Source: Hydrogenophaga pseudoflava (GTDB taxonomy: Bacteria > Pseudomonadota > Gammaproteobacteria > Burkholderiales > Burkholderiaceae_C). Taken from it: DNA of 64,000 nucleotides. Below are positions 37,167-45,102 of this stretch, in pieces; position 1 is the first letter of the stretch; each line of letters starts with the position of its first letter. The notes under the pieces were generated by a model. The model was not told the DNA's origin, made no database searches, and was given only the letters and a program-made list of their open reading frames with translations. Made by a program: the position numbers and the translations under genes. Location of the stretch: positions 682,001 to 746,000 of the forward strand of contig NZ_JAVHJP010000002.1 of assembly GCF_031020795.1 (NCBI RefSeq), read 5' to 3'.

Positions 37167-38510
37167 TCAGACCAGCAGCAGCAGGTGTTCGCGCTCCCAG
37201 GAACTGATCACGCGGTTGTAGGTGGCGTATTCCAGTTCCTTGACCGCGAGAAAGGCGTCGATGAAGGCACCACCCAGCACGTCGCGCAGGGCTTCACACT
37301 CGCGCATGCGGCGCAGCGCGTCTTCCATGTGGCTGGGCAGCTCGTAGTCGCGGTCCCAGGCGCTGGTCTTCATCGGCTCGCTGGGCTGTCGCTTTTCCAT
37401 CAGGCCCAGGTACCCGGCGCCCAGGGTCGCGGCCATGGCCAGGTAGGGATTCACGTCCACGCCCGGCACGCGGTTCTCCAGCCGCCGGTTGGCCGGGTCG
37501 GACTCAGGCACCCGGATGCCGCAGGTGCGGTTGTCGTAGCCCCACTGCACATTGATCGGCGCCGACATGTAGCGCGAGAGGCGGCGGTAGGAGTTCACAT
37601 AGGGCGCCAGCATGGGCATCACCTGAGGCACATAGCGCTGCAGGCCGGCGATGAAGTGGCGGAAATGCGGCGTGACCGCGCCGTCGTCATCGCTGAAGAT
37701 GTTGCGGCCGGTGGCGCGGTCCAGGATGCTCTGGTGGATGTGCATCGCGCTGCCCGGCTCGGCCTCCATGGGCTTGGCCATGAAGGTGGCGAAGATGCCG
37801 TGGCGCAGCGCGGTTTCGCGCACCGTGCGCTTGAACAGGAACACCCGGTCGGCCAGGTCCATGGCGTCGCCGTGGGTGAAGTTGATCTCCATCTGGCCGG
37901 CGCCCGCCTCGTGGATCAGGGTCTCGACGCCCAGCCGGTGCACCTCGCAAAAGCGCGAGAGTTCCAGAAAGAAGGGGTCGAAGTCGTTGACGGCGTCGAT
38001 GGAGTAGGACTGCCGGCCCGCCTCGGGCTTGCCGGTGCGGCCCAGCGGCGGCTGCAGCGGCTCGTGCGGGTTTTGCTGGCGGGCCACCAAGTAGAACTCC
38101 ATTTCGGGCGCCACCACCGGCTGCCAGCCCTGGGCTTCGTACAGCGCGAGCACGCGGCGCAGCACGCCGCGGGGGGACAGCGCGACCGGCGAGCCGTCGA
38201 ACTCCTGGCAGTCGTGGATGATCACCGCGACCTGTTCGGCCGCCCACGGCACCATGCGCGCCGTCGACAGGTCGGGCACGCAGACCATGTCCGGGTCGGT
38301 GTCGCCGACGAAGGCCGCGTTGTCGGGCTGCTGGCCGTTGACCGTGTTGAGCAGCACACTCTTGGGCAGGCGCATGTGGCCGGAGTTGAGGAAGAGGTCC
38401 TTGGGCAGGATCTTGCCGCGCGCTATTCCCGTCATGTCGGGGATCACGCACTCGACCTCGTGGATGCGGTGCTCGGCCAGGAAGGCTCGGATGTCGGTGG
38501 GGGCGTTCAT
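37167..38510 (-). CDS. Glutamine synthetase-family ligase (PuuA/GlnT-like)
   Basis: This 447-residue ATP-dependent ligase has the glutamine synthetase fold. Visible blocks are PEMEFYL, EAGAGQMEINF (metal-binding acids), AMHIHQSILD and NVQWGYDNRTCGIRVP. The C-terminus DRDYELPSHMEDAL lacks the adenylylated-tyrosine segment NLYDLPPEE of housekeeping GlnA. It is closer to gamma-glutamyl-polyamine synthetase (PuuA) and similar catabolic ligases that glutamylate an amine. The start is uncertain. The ATG at 38510 places both operator palindromes upstream. An in-frame ATG at 38537 would put one of them inside the gene. Neither has a good ribosome site. It is the first gene of the operon. Confidence 0.87.
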   Translation of the reverse strand: MNAPTDIRAFLAEHRIHEVECVIPDMTGIARGKILPKDLFLNSGHMRLPKSVLLNTVNGQQPDNAAFVGDTDPDMVCVPDLSTARMVPWAAEQVAVIIHDCQEFDGSPVALSPRGVLRRVLALYEAQGWQPVVAPEMEFYLVARQQNPHEPLQPPLGRTGKPEAGRQSYSIDAVNDFDPFFLELSRFCEVHRLGVETLIHEAGAGQMEINFTHGDAMDLADRVFLFKRTVRETALRHGIFATFMAKPMEAEPGSAMHIHQSILDRATGRNIFSDDDGAVTPHFRHFIAGLQRYVPQVMPMLAPYVNSYRRLSRYMSAPINVQWGYDNRTCGIRVPESDPANRRLENRVPGVDVNPYLAMAATLGAGYLGLMEKRQPSEPMKTSAWDRDYELPSHMEDALRRMRECEALRDVLGGAFIDAFLAVKELEYATYNRVISSWEREHLLLLV

Positions 38511-38514
38511 ATGG

Positions 38515-38526
38515 ATTTGATCAAAT
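38515..38526 (-). promoter_or_regulatory. Operator palindrome, proximal copy
   Basis: A perfect 12-base palindrome ATTTGATCAAAT lies 4 bases upstream of the ATG at 38510. A second identical copy lies 51 bases further upstream. This position would cover the ribosome-binding and early transcribed region. The TTTGATCAAA core fits operators described for FCD-type GntR regulators. Confidence 0.65.
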
Positions 38527-38565
38527 GAGTGCGCCATTCTGGCATTTCGGATCTTGATTTTGAAT

Positions 38566-38577
38566 ATTTGATCAAAT
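38566..38577 (-). promoter_or_regulatory. Operator palindrome, distal copy
   Basis: This is the second perfect ATTTGATCAAAT, centred 51 bases (about five helical turns) from the first. That spacing puts both on the same face of the helix and would suit cooperative binding or looping by the GntR product of the same operon. Confidence 0.65.
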
Positions 38578-38618
38578 CCAATCGAAGCAATCCGGCCAGA
38601 TCCACCGGCTTAAGGGCC

Positions 38619-38649
38619 AAAAAAAAGCGCGGCCCGGGCCGCGCTTTTT
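38619..38649 (-). terminator. Rho-independent terminator of ppiC
   Basis: An 18-base GC palindrome (GCGCGGCCC and GGGCCGCGC, 38627-38644) is flanked by an A8 run at 38619-38626 and T5 at 38645-38649. Read on the minus strand it is a strong hairpin followed by eight U residues, 19 bases after the ppiC stop. It separates that operon from the ligase operon. Confidence 0.88.
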
Positions 38650-38668
38650 GTGGGTGAGAGAACCAAGC

Positions 38669-39448
38669 TTACTGGATCTTGGCCTTCTCGCGCAGGGTGC
38701 GCTGGAAGTCGCCCAGCTTCTGCTGCTGCATCTGCTGCGCGATTTGCGGCTTGAGTTCTTCGAACGTGGGCAGCTTGGCCTGGCGCACGTCGTCGACACG
38801 GATGATGTGCCAGCCGAACTGGCTCTTGACCGGCTCCTGCGTCATCTGGCCCTTGTCGAGCTTGATCATGGCCTCGGAGAACTCCGTGACATAGCTCGCG
38901 GCATTGGCCCAGTCGAGGTCGCCCCCGTTGGCACCGGAACCCGGGTCCTTGGACTTGGCCTTGGCCTGGTCTTCAAACTTGACACCGCCCTTGATGGCCG
39001 CGATGATGGCCTTGGCCTCTTCTTCCTTCTCGACCAGGATGTGGCGGGCACGGTACTCCTTGCCACCATTGGCCGCGGCGAACTTGTCGTACTCGGCCTT
39101 CAGGTCGGCGTCGGACACCGGGTTCTTCTTCTGGTAGTCGGCGAACAGCGCGCGGATCATGATGGTCTGGCGGGCCAGTTCCATTTGCTCCTTGTACTCC
39201 GGCGTGGCGGCAATGCCGCGCTTCTGGGCTTCCTGCATGAACACTTCGCGCAGGATGACTTCTTCCTTGATCTGGGCGCGGGTGGCCTCGTCGATCGGAC
39301 GGCCGGAAGCCGCGATCTGCTGCTCCAGTGCGGTGACGCGGCTGCTGGGCACGGCCTTGCCGTTGACGATGGCGACGTTCTGGGCCATGGCCAGGGGAGC
39401 GGCAACGATCAGGGCCGCAGCGGTCAGGGCCGACAGGGAGAATTTCAT
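38669..39448 (-). CDS. Periplasmic peptidyl-prolyl cis-trans isomerase (parvulin type)
   Basis: This 259-residue protein has a Sec signal peptide (about 1-22, ending PLAMAQ) and is a periplasmic folding helper. After a helical N-terminal region, the parvulin domain runs from about 135 to 225. It contains RARHILVEKEEEAKA, the serine/glycine-rich KSKDPGSGANGGDLDW and KSQFGWHIIRVDD. It resembles the PrsA/SurA/PpiC group. The ATG at 39448 is preferred over an upstream TTG at 39460 because it gives a normal signal peptide. It is the last gene of the yciB-bolA-ppi operon, only 8 bases after bolA, and is followed by a strong terminator. Confidence 0.92.
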   Translation of the reverse strand: MKFSLSALTAAALIVAAPLAMAQNVAIVNGKAVPSSRVTALEQQIAASGRPIDEATRAQIKEEVILREVFMQEAQKRGIAATPEYKEQMELARQTIMIRALFADYQKKNPVSDADLKAEYDKFAAANGGKEYRARHILVEKEEEAKAIIAAIKGGVKFEDQAKAKSKDPGSGANGGDLDWANAASYVTEFSEAMIKLDKGQMTQEPVKSQFGWHIIRVDDVRQAKLPTFEELKPQIAQQMQQQKLGDFQRTLREKAKIQ

Positions 39449-39456
39449 GGTGAGAA

Positions 39457-39735
39457 TCAAGTGAGGATTTCGATGGCCAGCGCATGCAGGCCGGCGTCGG
39501 TGAAATTGCGCAGTGCATCATACACAAGGCGATGCTGCGCCACGCGGCTCTTGCCGGTGAACGCCGGGGCGGCGATGCGCACCCGGAAGTGGGTGCCATA
39601 ACCCAGCCCGTTGGCACCGGAGTGCCCGGCGTGGGCCGCGCTTTCGTCGATGACTTCCAGCCGGCTCGGGCTGAGGGCGGTGTCCAGGGCGGCCTGCAAC
39701 GCGCCTGCGGTGGGAACAAACAGCTGGTCGGGCAT
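39457..39735 (-). CDS. BolA-family protein
   Basis: This 92-residue protein has the BolA fold, recognisable from SRLEVIDESAAHAGHSGA (split as SRLEVIDESAAH and AGHSG), HFRVRIAAPAFTGKSRVAQHR and the C-terminal IHALAIE-like end LHALAIEIL. BolA proteins pair with monothiol glutaredoxins in iron-sulphur handling and affect cell shape and the envelope. The ATG overlaps the yciB stop (ATGA), and the neighbouring genes act in cell division and envelope folding, in line with a shape role. There is no glutaredoxin gene next to it. Confidence 0.9.
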   Translation of the reverse strand: MPDQLFVPTAGALQAALDTALSPSRLEVIDESAAHAGHSGANGLGYGTHFRVRIAAPAFTGKSRVAQHRLVYDALRNFTDAGLHALAIEILT

Positions 39736-40283
39736 CACGATCCGGTCCCCGCTTCGGTGTCGCTCTTGAGGTAGCGGGCGATGTAGAGCCCCTGACCGAT
39801 GATGAACACCACCGGGAAGACATAGCCCCAGAGCTTGAAGTTCACCCAGTCTTCGGTGGAATAGTAGGCCGCCACATAGCCGTTGATGGCGGCCATGAAC
39901 AGGAAGTAGGCAATCCAGATCACCGTTAGTCGAGACCACACCGGAGCCGGCAGATTCAGCTGGCTGCCCAGCAGGATTTGCAGAAAGTTCTTCTTCCAGA
40001 TCCACAGCGCCGCCGCCAGCACGATGGCCATGCTGGCGTACAGGACCGTGGGCTTCCACTTGATGAAGCGTTCGTCGTGCAGCAGCAGGGTGAGCGCGCC
40101 AAACACCAGCACCAGAAGAAGCGTCACCTTTTGAAGCGTCTGAAGCTTCTTGTCGACGCCGTAGATGATGCCGGTCTGCACCACGGTGGCGGCCATGAGC
40201 ACAGCGGTCGCGCTGTAGATGTCGCCGAACTTGTAGGCGGCGACAAAGAGCGCGATGGGGAAAAAGTCGATCAGGAAACGCAT
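39735..40283 (-). CDS. yciB: YciB, inner-membrane-spanning septation protein
   Basis: This 182-residue protein matches YciB/IspZ (septation protein A). It has about five hydrophobic spans starting with [20 protein letters not shown]. The block [21 protein letters not shown] and the segment [13 protein letters not shown] are family hallmarks. YciB takes part in cell-envelope synthesis and elongation and interacts with the division machinery in E. coli. The ATG at 40283 is the normal start, although the frame stays open further upstream. It leads an operon with bolA and the isomerase. Confidence 0.93.
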   Translation of the reverse strand: MRFLIDFFPIALFVAAYKFGDIYSATAVLMAATVVQTGIIYGVDKKLQTLQKVTLLLVLVFGALTLLLHDERFIKWKPTVLYASMAIVLAAALWIWKKNFLQILLGSQLNLPAPVWSRLTVIWIAYFLFMAAINGYVAAYYSTEDWVNFKLWGYVFPVVFIIGQGLYIARYLKSDTEAGTGS

Positions 40284-40370
40284 GGGTGGATTATCGGGCC
40301 AGCCACCGGGAACCCGGGCGGCAGGGGTTGCTCTACAGTGCTCCGAGTCATCTTCAAAGGAACACGTTCC

Positions 40371-41348
40371 ATGGATCTGAAAGAACAGCACGCCATTCTG
40401 ACCATCGCACTGCTCGCCGCCTTCGCTGACGGCGACAAGGCCGATGCCGAGCGCGAGGCCGTGCGTCGCCTGGCGGAGTCGCTGGGCCGCGAGGCCGGTG
40501 GTGCGGCGCTCGCGAACGTGTACCAGGATGTGCTGCTCAAGCGCGTGACACTGGCCGACGCCGTGTCTGCGCTGGCCGATCCGGCCCAGCGCCAGCTGGC
40601 CTACGAAATGGCGGTCTGTGTTTCCGATGCCGACGGGCGCCAGAACGCGGCCGAAACGGCGTTCCTGTCGGATCTGAAGTCCCGCCTGGCGCTGGACGCT
40701 GGCCGTGCCCAGGCGTTCGAGCAGGAGGCCGATGCGGTGCTCACGGCCGCCGCCGCTGCGGCGCCTATGCGTCCGCCGTTGTCGTCGGCCGTCGCTGTGC
40801 CGGGGCACACACCGATCAACGATCCGGCGCGCGAAGCCGCGCTGGACAAGACCATCCTGAATGCGGCCCTGCTCAATGGCGCGCTCGAGCTGCTGCCCCA
40901 GTCCTGGGCGTCGATGGCCATCATCCCGTTGCAGGTCCGCATGGTCTACAACATCGGCCGCACCTACGGCATCGAACTCGACCAAGGCCACATCAAGGAG
41001 TTCATCACCACCGTCGGCGTGGGACTGACATCCCAGTACGTGGAGCAGTTCGGCCGCAAGCTGCTCGGAGGACTGTTGGGCAAGGTGGCCGGTCGCACCA
41101 TCGGCGGGATGGGTGGCGTGGCCACTGGCATGGCCATGTCGTTCGCCACCACCTACGCGCTCGGCCAGGTGGCCCGGCGCTACTACGCCGGCGGCCGCGT
41201 CATGAGCACCGCCTTGCTGCAGCAGACCTTCCAGCAGTTGCTGGCGCCTGCGAAACAGATGCAGGCCCAGTATTTGCCCCAGATGCAGGACATGTCTCGC
41301 ACGCTGGACATGGGCAAGGTGCTCGGGATGGTCCGAGGCAATCCCTGA
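40371..41348 (+). CDS. TerB-like/DUF697-like protein, function unknown
   Basis: This 325-residue protein has an N-terminal acidic helical domain (1-130) with two TerB-type half-motifs, for example [21 protein letters not shown] and [18 protein letters not shown], given here in part. After a Pro-rich linker, a C-terminal domain (about 160-300) contains conserved-looking helices and glycine-rich hydrophobic stretches near [17 protein letters not shown], similar to YcjF/DUF697 proteins. TerB-like domains bind metals or lie in envelope-stress systems. The role is unknown. AAAGGA precedes the ATG by 8 bases. It is divergent from yciB. Confidence 0.75.
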   Translation: MDLKEQHAILTIALLAAFADGDKADAEREAVRRLAESLGREAGGAALANVYQDVLLKRVTLADAVSALADPAQRQLAYEMAVCVSDADGRQNAAETAFLSDLKSRLALDAGRAQAFEQEADAVLTAAAAAAPMRPPLSSAVAVPGHTPINDPAREAALDKTILNAALLNGALELLPQSWASMAIIPLQVRMVYNIGRTYGIELDQGHIKEFITTVGVGLTSQYVEQFGRKLLGGLLGKVAGRTIGGMGGVATGMAMSFATTYALGQVARRYYAGGRVMSTALLQQTFQQLLAPAKQMQAQYLPQMQDMSRTLDMGKVLGMVRGNP

Positions 41349-41434
41349 GGTCCGCTGCAAGCGTGCTGGCCCGCGGTCGTCCTGCGGCAGAATGCTCCCC
41401 AACCCTTTTTCTCCCCATGCAAGGAATTCCCATC

Positions 41435-41944
41435 ATGAAAAGAATCCGCGCCCTTTCACTGATCGGTGCCGCCCTGGCAACGGCCGCTCTCCTGACCGCC
41501 TGTGGTGGTGGTGACGATGATCCCTCGGTGGCGGGGGACAGCTCTGGCGATGTGGTGGCCAAGTACATCGGTACTTGGGAATCGGACTGCTTCGAAGAGG
41601 GCGGCGCTTCCGGCAGGGTGCGGGCCGACTTCACCAAGACCTCGGCCACCAGCTTCAGCGGCAACGTGGTCCTCTACGGCTACATCGGCAGTTCCTGCTC
41701 CGGCCCCAGCGTGAAGGACGAAAAGGTGCTGACCAACCTGTCGATGAACCACGCCGGCACCAAGGCCATTGCCGGCGTGACCGCCGACAAGTTCAATGGC
41801 GCATCCGACCAGGGCAACGGCAAGCTGGTGATGTACACCGACGGCACTACCCTGCAACTGGGCGACATCGACGCCGGCAAGGATGCCGAAGGCTATCCCA
41901 ACAGCTTTTACGAGAGCCGGTACACGCTCAAGCGCCGCAACTGA
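41435..41944 (+). CDS. Predicted lipoprotein, function unknown
   Basis: This 169-residue protein has a clear lipoprotein signal: basic start MKRIRA, a hydrophobic stretch, and lipobox LLTAC with the acylated cysteine near residue 21, followed by GGGDDD. The mature part looks like a small beta-rich domain with two further cysteines (near SDCFEEGG and GSSCSGP) that could pair in the periplasm. I recognise no family. The ATG at 41435 follows CAAGGAATT. An upstream in-frame ATG would spoil the signal peptide. The aspartates after the cysteine suggest retention in the inner membrane, which is inference. Confidence 0.72.
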   Translation: MKRIRALSLIGAALATAALLTACGGGDDDPSVAGDSSGDVVAKYIGTWESDCFEEGGASGRVRADFTKTSATSFSGNVVLYGYIGSSCSGPSVKDEKVLTNLSMNHAGTKAIAGVTADKFNGASDQGNGKLVMYTDGTTLQLGDIDAGKDAEGYPNSFYESRYTLKRRN

Positions 41945-41953
41945 CGAGGCGGA

Positions 41954-41974
41954 CGGGCCTCACATCGAGGCCCG
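41954..41974. terminator. Hairpin between convergent lipoprotein and alcohol dehydrogenase genes
   Basis: CGGGCCTC and GAGGCCCG form a perfect 8-base stem with a 5-base loop, starting 9 bases after the lipoprotein stop and overlapping the dehydrogenase stop. There is no T run, so it is a weak candidate for two-way termination. Confidence 0.4.
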
Positions 41975-43117
41975 CAGCATGTCCCGGTAGTCCTCTGCGC
42001 TGGCCAGCCGCGGGTTGGTCTTGTGGCAGTGGTCAGCCAGCGCGCCCTGGATCACGCGCTCGAACAGGTCCTCGGTCACGCCCAGTGCGGCCAGCCCAGA
42101 GGGCAGACCCAGCCGGGCGTTCATGGCCCTGATCGCCTCGCCCAGCCGCTGGCCCACCGCCGCCGCGTCACCGTCGTCCGCCAGCCCCATGGCGTGCGCC
42201 ATGCGCTGCAGGCGCCGCTCTTTCTGCACGCTTTCGGCTCCGGCGTTGAACCCGATCACCGCGGGCAGGAAGAGGGCGTTGAGCGTGCCGTGGTGCAGCC
42301 TCGGGTTCACGCCGCCCAGACTGTGGCTCAGGCTGTGCACGCAGCCCAGGCCTTTCTGGAAGGCCATGGCGCCCTGCATGGACGCGCTCATCATGTTCAG
42401 CCGCGCCTCGCGGTCCTGGCCGTTGGTGGTGGCGCGTTCGATGTGGGCCCATCCACGCTGCAGGCCGTCGAGCGCGATGCCGTCGGCCGGCGGATTGAAG
42501 GCCGGGGCCATGAAGGTTTCCATGCAGTGTGCGATCGCGTCCATGCCGGTGGCGGCGGTCAGCAGGGGCGGCAGGCCCAGGGTGAGGGCCGGGTCGAGGA
42601 GGGCGGTCTTGGGCACCAGGTGCCAGCTGTGAAAGCCCAGCTTGCGGCCGTCGTCGACGATCACGATGGCGCCGCGCGCCACCTCGCTGCCGGTGCCCGC
42701 CGTGGTCGGCACCGCAATCAGCGGCAGCACGGCCGGGGTGATCTTCGGTGAGCCGCCTTCGATGGTGGCGTAGGTCTTGAGCGGGCCTTCGTGGGTGGCG
42801 GCGATGGCCACGCCCTTGGCGCAGTCGATCGAGCTGCCGCCGCCCAGCGCGATCAGGCCGTCGCAGCCGCCGGCCTTGCAGGCTTCGACCGCAGCGCGCA
42901 CCGCCGCCTCGTTGGGGTTGCCGGGAGTCTGGTCGAACACCGCCACCGGCCAGCCGGGCAGGGCGGCCAGCGCCCGCTCCAGCAGGCCTGCGCCCTTCAC
43001 GCCGGCATCGGTGACGATCAGCGGCCGCGTGATGCCGGCCCGGGTGCATTCGGCGGCCAGCTGCGCCAGCGCGCCGTCTTCGATCAGGATGTTGGTGACA
43101 TACAGAATTTGCGCCAT
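41960..43117 (-). CDS. Iron-containing alcohol dehydrogenase
   Basis: This 385-residue group III (Fe-type) NAD-dependent dehydrogenase oxidises an alcohol or reduces an aldehyde. The N-terminal nucleotide-binding part has LIALGGGSSIDCAKG and PTTAGTGSEV. The iron-site ligands lie in GMDAIAHCMETF, HSLSHSLGG and the RLHHGTLNAL segment. No specific substrate signature is evident. The ATG at 43117 is the family start. The gene is divergent from an HSL-type esterase, with a 114-base gap between them that must hold both promoters. Confidence 0.92.
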   Translation of the reverse strand: MAQILYVTNILIEDGALAQLAAECTRAGITRPLIVTDAGVKGAGLLERALAALPGWPVAVFDQTPGNPNEAAVRAAVEACKAGGCDGLIALGGGSSIDCAKGVAIAATHEGPLKTYATIEGGSPKITPAVLPLIAVPTTAGTGSEVARGAIVIVDDGRKLGFHSWHLVPKTALLDPALTLGLPPLLTAATGMDAIAHCMETFMAPAFNPPADGIALDGLQRGWAHIERATTNGQDREARLNMMSASMQGAMAFQKGLGCVHSLSHSLGGVNPRLHHGTLNALFLPAVIGFNAGAESVQKERRLQRMAHAMGLADDGDAAAVGQRLGEAIRAMNARLGLPSGLAALGVTEDLFERVIQGALADHCHKTNPRLASAEDYRDMLRASM

Positions 43118-43231
43118 GGCTGCTTGTCTCGCTCGTTGTGTGGAATGGCGAAAACTATACGGGCTGAGTTGCCCGGTCCGGGTCGCGCAGCGGTCAGCGG
43201 GCGACGGAAAAGACGGCCACAATGCCGGCCC

Positions 43232-44218
43232 ATGTCGTCGCACCACCCCAACCCCAGGTCCCTGCTGAGTCCTGCCATGCGCGGCCTGATCGACCGCATC
43301 GCCCGCGCCGGGCATCCGCCGCTGCACGCGCTGACCCCCGACCAGGCCAAGGCCGCCTACGCCGCCGGTGCGGGTGTGGTGGACATTCCGTCGCACAAGC
43401 TGGCACGGACCGAGGATCTCGTGATCGCGGCGCGCGACGGGTTTGAGCTGCCGGCGCGCCTGTACGCCCCCGCCAGTGACCAACCCCTGCCGGTGCTGCT
43501 CTACCTGCACGGCGGCGGTTTCACCGTCGGCAACATCGCCACCCACGAGCCGCTGTGCCGCCACCTGGCCCATCTGGCGCACTGCGCCGTGGTCTCGCTC
43601 GACTATCGGCTGGCGCCCGATTGGAAGTTCCCCACCGCGGTGCACGATGCCTGCGACGCACTGGGGTGGCTGCGTGAACAGGCGCAAGCCTTGAAGCTCG
43701 ATGGTTCGAGGATCGCCGTCGGTGGCGACAGTGCCGGTGGCACGCTGGCGGCGGTCACCGCCATCGCCGCGCGGGACGCTGGCTGGCCACTGGCGCTGCA
43801 GCTGCTGTTCTACCCCGGCACCGCCGGCCACCAGGACACGCCCAGCCACAAGACCTTCGCCCACGGCTTCATCCTCGAAGAGCCGCACATCAGCTATTTC
43901 TTCGGCCACTACCTGCGCGATCCGCAGGACCGCAACGACTGGCGCTTCGCACCGCTGGACGGTGTGGACGAGACCGGCCAGGTGCGCGATCTGGACGGCG
44001 TGGCGCCCGCCTGGATCGGCCTGGCCGAGTGCGATTGCCTGACCGACGAGGGTGTGCTGTACGCCGACCGGCTGCGCATGGCCGGTGTGCCGGTGGACCT
44101 GGAGATCTACGCGGGCGTGGTGCACGGCTTCATCCAGTTCGGTCGCGCCATCCCCACTGCCTTGACCGCCCACAACGACGCCGCCCGCGCGCTGCGCCAC
44201 GCCTTCGGAGAACCTTGA
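43232..44218 (+). CDS. HSL-family alpha/beta hydrolase (esterase)
   Basis: This 328-residue esterase belongs to the hormone-sensitive-lipase group (family IV). The oxyanion motif HGGG is at 93-96 and the nucleophile is in GDSAGG (Ser167). The block DYRLAPDWKFPTAVHDA is typical of the group. The catalytic acid is probably in ECDCLTDEG and the histidine in VVHGFIQF. It likely hydrolyses short or medium esters in the cytosol. The ATG at 43232 is the first good start. The next gene, a thioesterase-acetyltransferase fusion, begins one base after its stop, so the two are co-transcribed. Confidence 0.9.
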   Translation: MSSHHPNPRSLLSPAMRGLIDRIARAGHPPLHALTPDQAKAAYAAGAGVVDIPSHKLARTEDLVIAARDGFELPARLYAPASDQPLPVLLYLHGGGFTVGNIATHEPLCRHLAHLAHCAVVSLDYRLAPDWKFPTAVHDACDALGWLREQAQALKLDGSRIAVGGDSAGGTLAAVTAIAARDAGWPLALQLLFYPGTAGHQDTPSHKTFAHGFILEEPHISYFFGHYLRDPQDRNDWRFAPLDGVDETGQVRDLDGVAPAWIGLAECDCLTDEGVLYADRLRMAGVPVDLEIYAGVVHGFIQFGRAIPTALTAHNDAARALRHAFGEP

Positions 44219-44219
44219 G

Positions 44220-45089
44220 ATGCCACAGATGTCCCGCGCCGACTTCCGTTTCTTCCACCGCCTGCGCGTGCGCTGGGCCGAGGTGGACATGCAGAAGATC
44301 GTCTTCAACGCCCACTACCTGATGTACTTCGACACCGCCATCACCGACTACTGGCGGGCGGTGGCGCTGCCGTACGAAGAGTCGATGCACCGGCTCGGGG
44401 GCGACCTCTACGTCGTCAAGGCCACGGTCGAGTTCCACGCCTCGGCGCGCATGGACGACCAGATCGACGTGGCCATGAAATGCAGCCGCATCGGCACCTC
44501 GTCGCTCACGTTCACCGGTGCGATCTTCCGCGGCGACCAGCACCTGATCTCGGGCGAACTGGTCTATGTGTTCGCCGACCCCGCCACCCAGACCTCGCGC
44601 CCCGTGCCGCAGGCGCTGCGCGATGTCCTGCTGGGGTATGAGGCCGGCGAGGCGGTGTCCACGGTCCGCGTCGGCGACTGGGCCACGCTGGGCGCCGACG
44701 CGCGGGCGGTCCGCACCGAGGTGTTCATCGACGAGCAGCAGATTCCCAAGGACCTGGAGCAGGACGCCGCCGATGCCACCGCGGTGCACGCCGTGGTCCA
44801 CAACCGCCTGGGCCAGGCGATCGCCACCGGGCGCCTGATTTCCACCAGCACGCCGGGGGTCTCGCAGGTGGGCCGGCTGGCGGTCAAGCGTGTGCTTCGC
44901 GGCGGCTCGCTGGGCCGGCAGGTGCTGCAGGCGCTGAGCGACGCAGCCCGGGCGCGCGGCGACCGCGAGGTGCTGCTGCACGCCCAGAACAGTGCCATCG
45001 GCTTTTACGACCGGCTGGGCTGGCAGCGGCGCGGCGAGGTGTTCGAGGAAGCGGGCATCCCGCACCAGGAGATGTTCCTGCCGCTGTGA
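44220..45089 (+). CDS. Fusion of YbgC/FadM-type thioesterase and GNAT acetyltransferase
   Basis: This 289-residue protein joins two enzymes. Residues 1-140 are a hotdog-fold acyl-CoA thioesterase of the YbgC/FadM group, with the catalytic aspartate in RVRWAEVDMQKIVFNAHYL (Asp23, sequence given in part). Residues 150-289 are an ElaA-like GNAT domain with VFIDEQQIPKDLE, GRLAVKRVLRGGSLGRQ and the closing block NSAIGFYDRLGW. The junction is in frame with no stop or frameshift, and codon use is even across it. It starts one base after the esterase stop, so the pair may act on a shared acyl substrate. The link between the activities is inference. Confidence 0.85.
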   Translation: MPQMSRADFRFFHRLRVRWAEVDMQKIVFNAHYLMYFDTAITDYWRAVALPYEESMHRLGGDLYVVKATVEFHASARMDDQIDVAMKCSRIGTSSLTFTGAIFRGDQHLISGELVYVFADPATQTSRPVPQALRDVLLGYEAGEAVSTVRVGDWATLGADARAVRTEVFIDEQQIPKDLEQDAADATAVHAVVHNRLGQAIATGRLISTSTPGVSQVGRLAVKRVLRGGSLGRQVLQALSDAARARGDREVLLHAQNSAIGFYDRLGWQRRGEVFEEAGIPHQEMFLPL

Positions 45090-45102
45090 GCGCCGCGGTG
45101 GT

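Noticed and set aside
35759..37207. Long plus-strand frame opposite the aminotransferase gene
   Set aside because: It shows no motif and unusual composition, while the minus-strand frame has a complete PLP-enzyme pattern and fits the operon.
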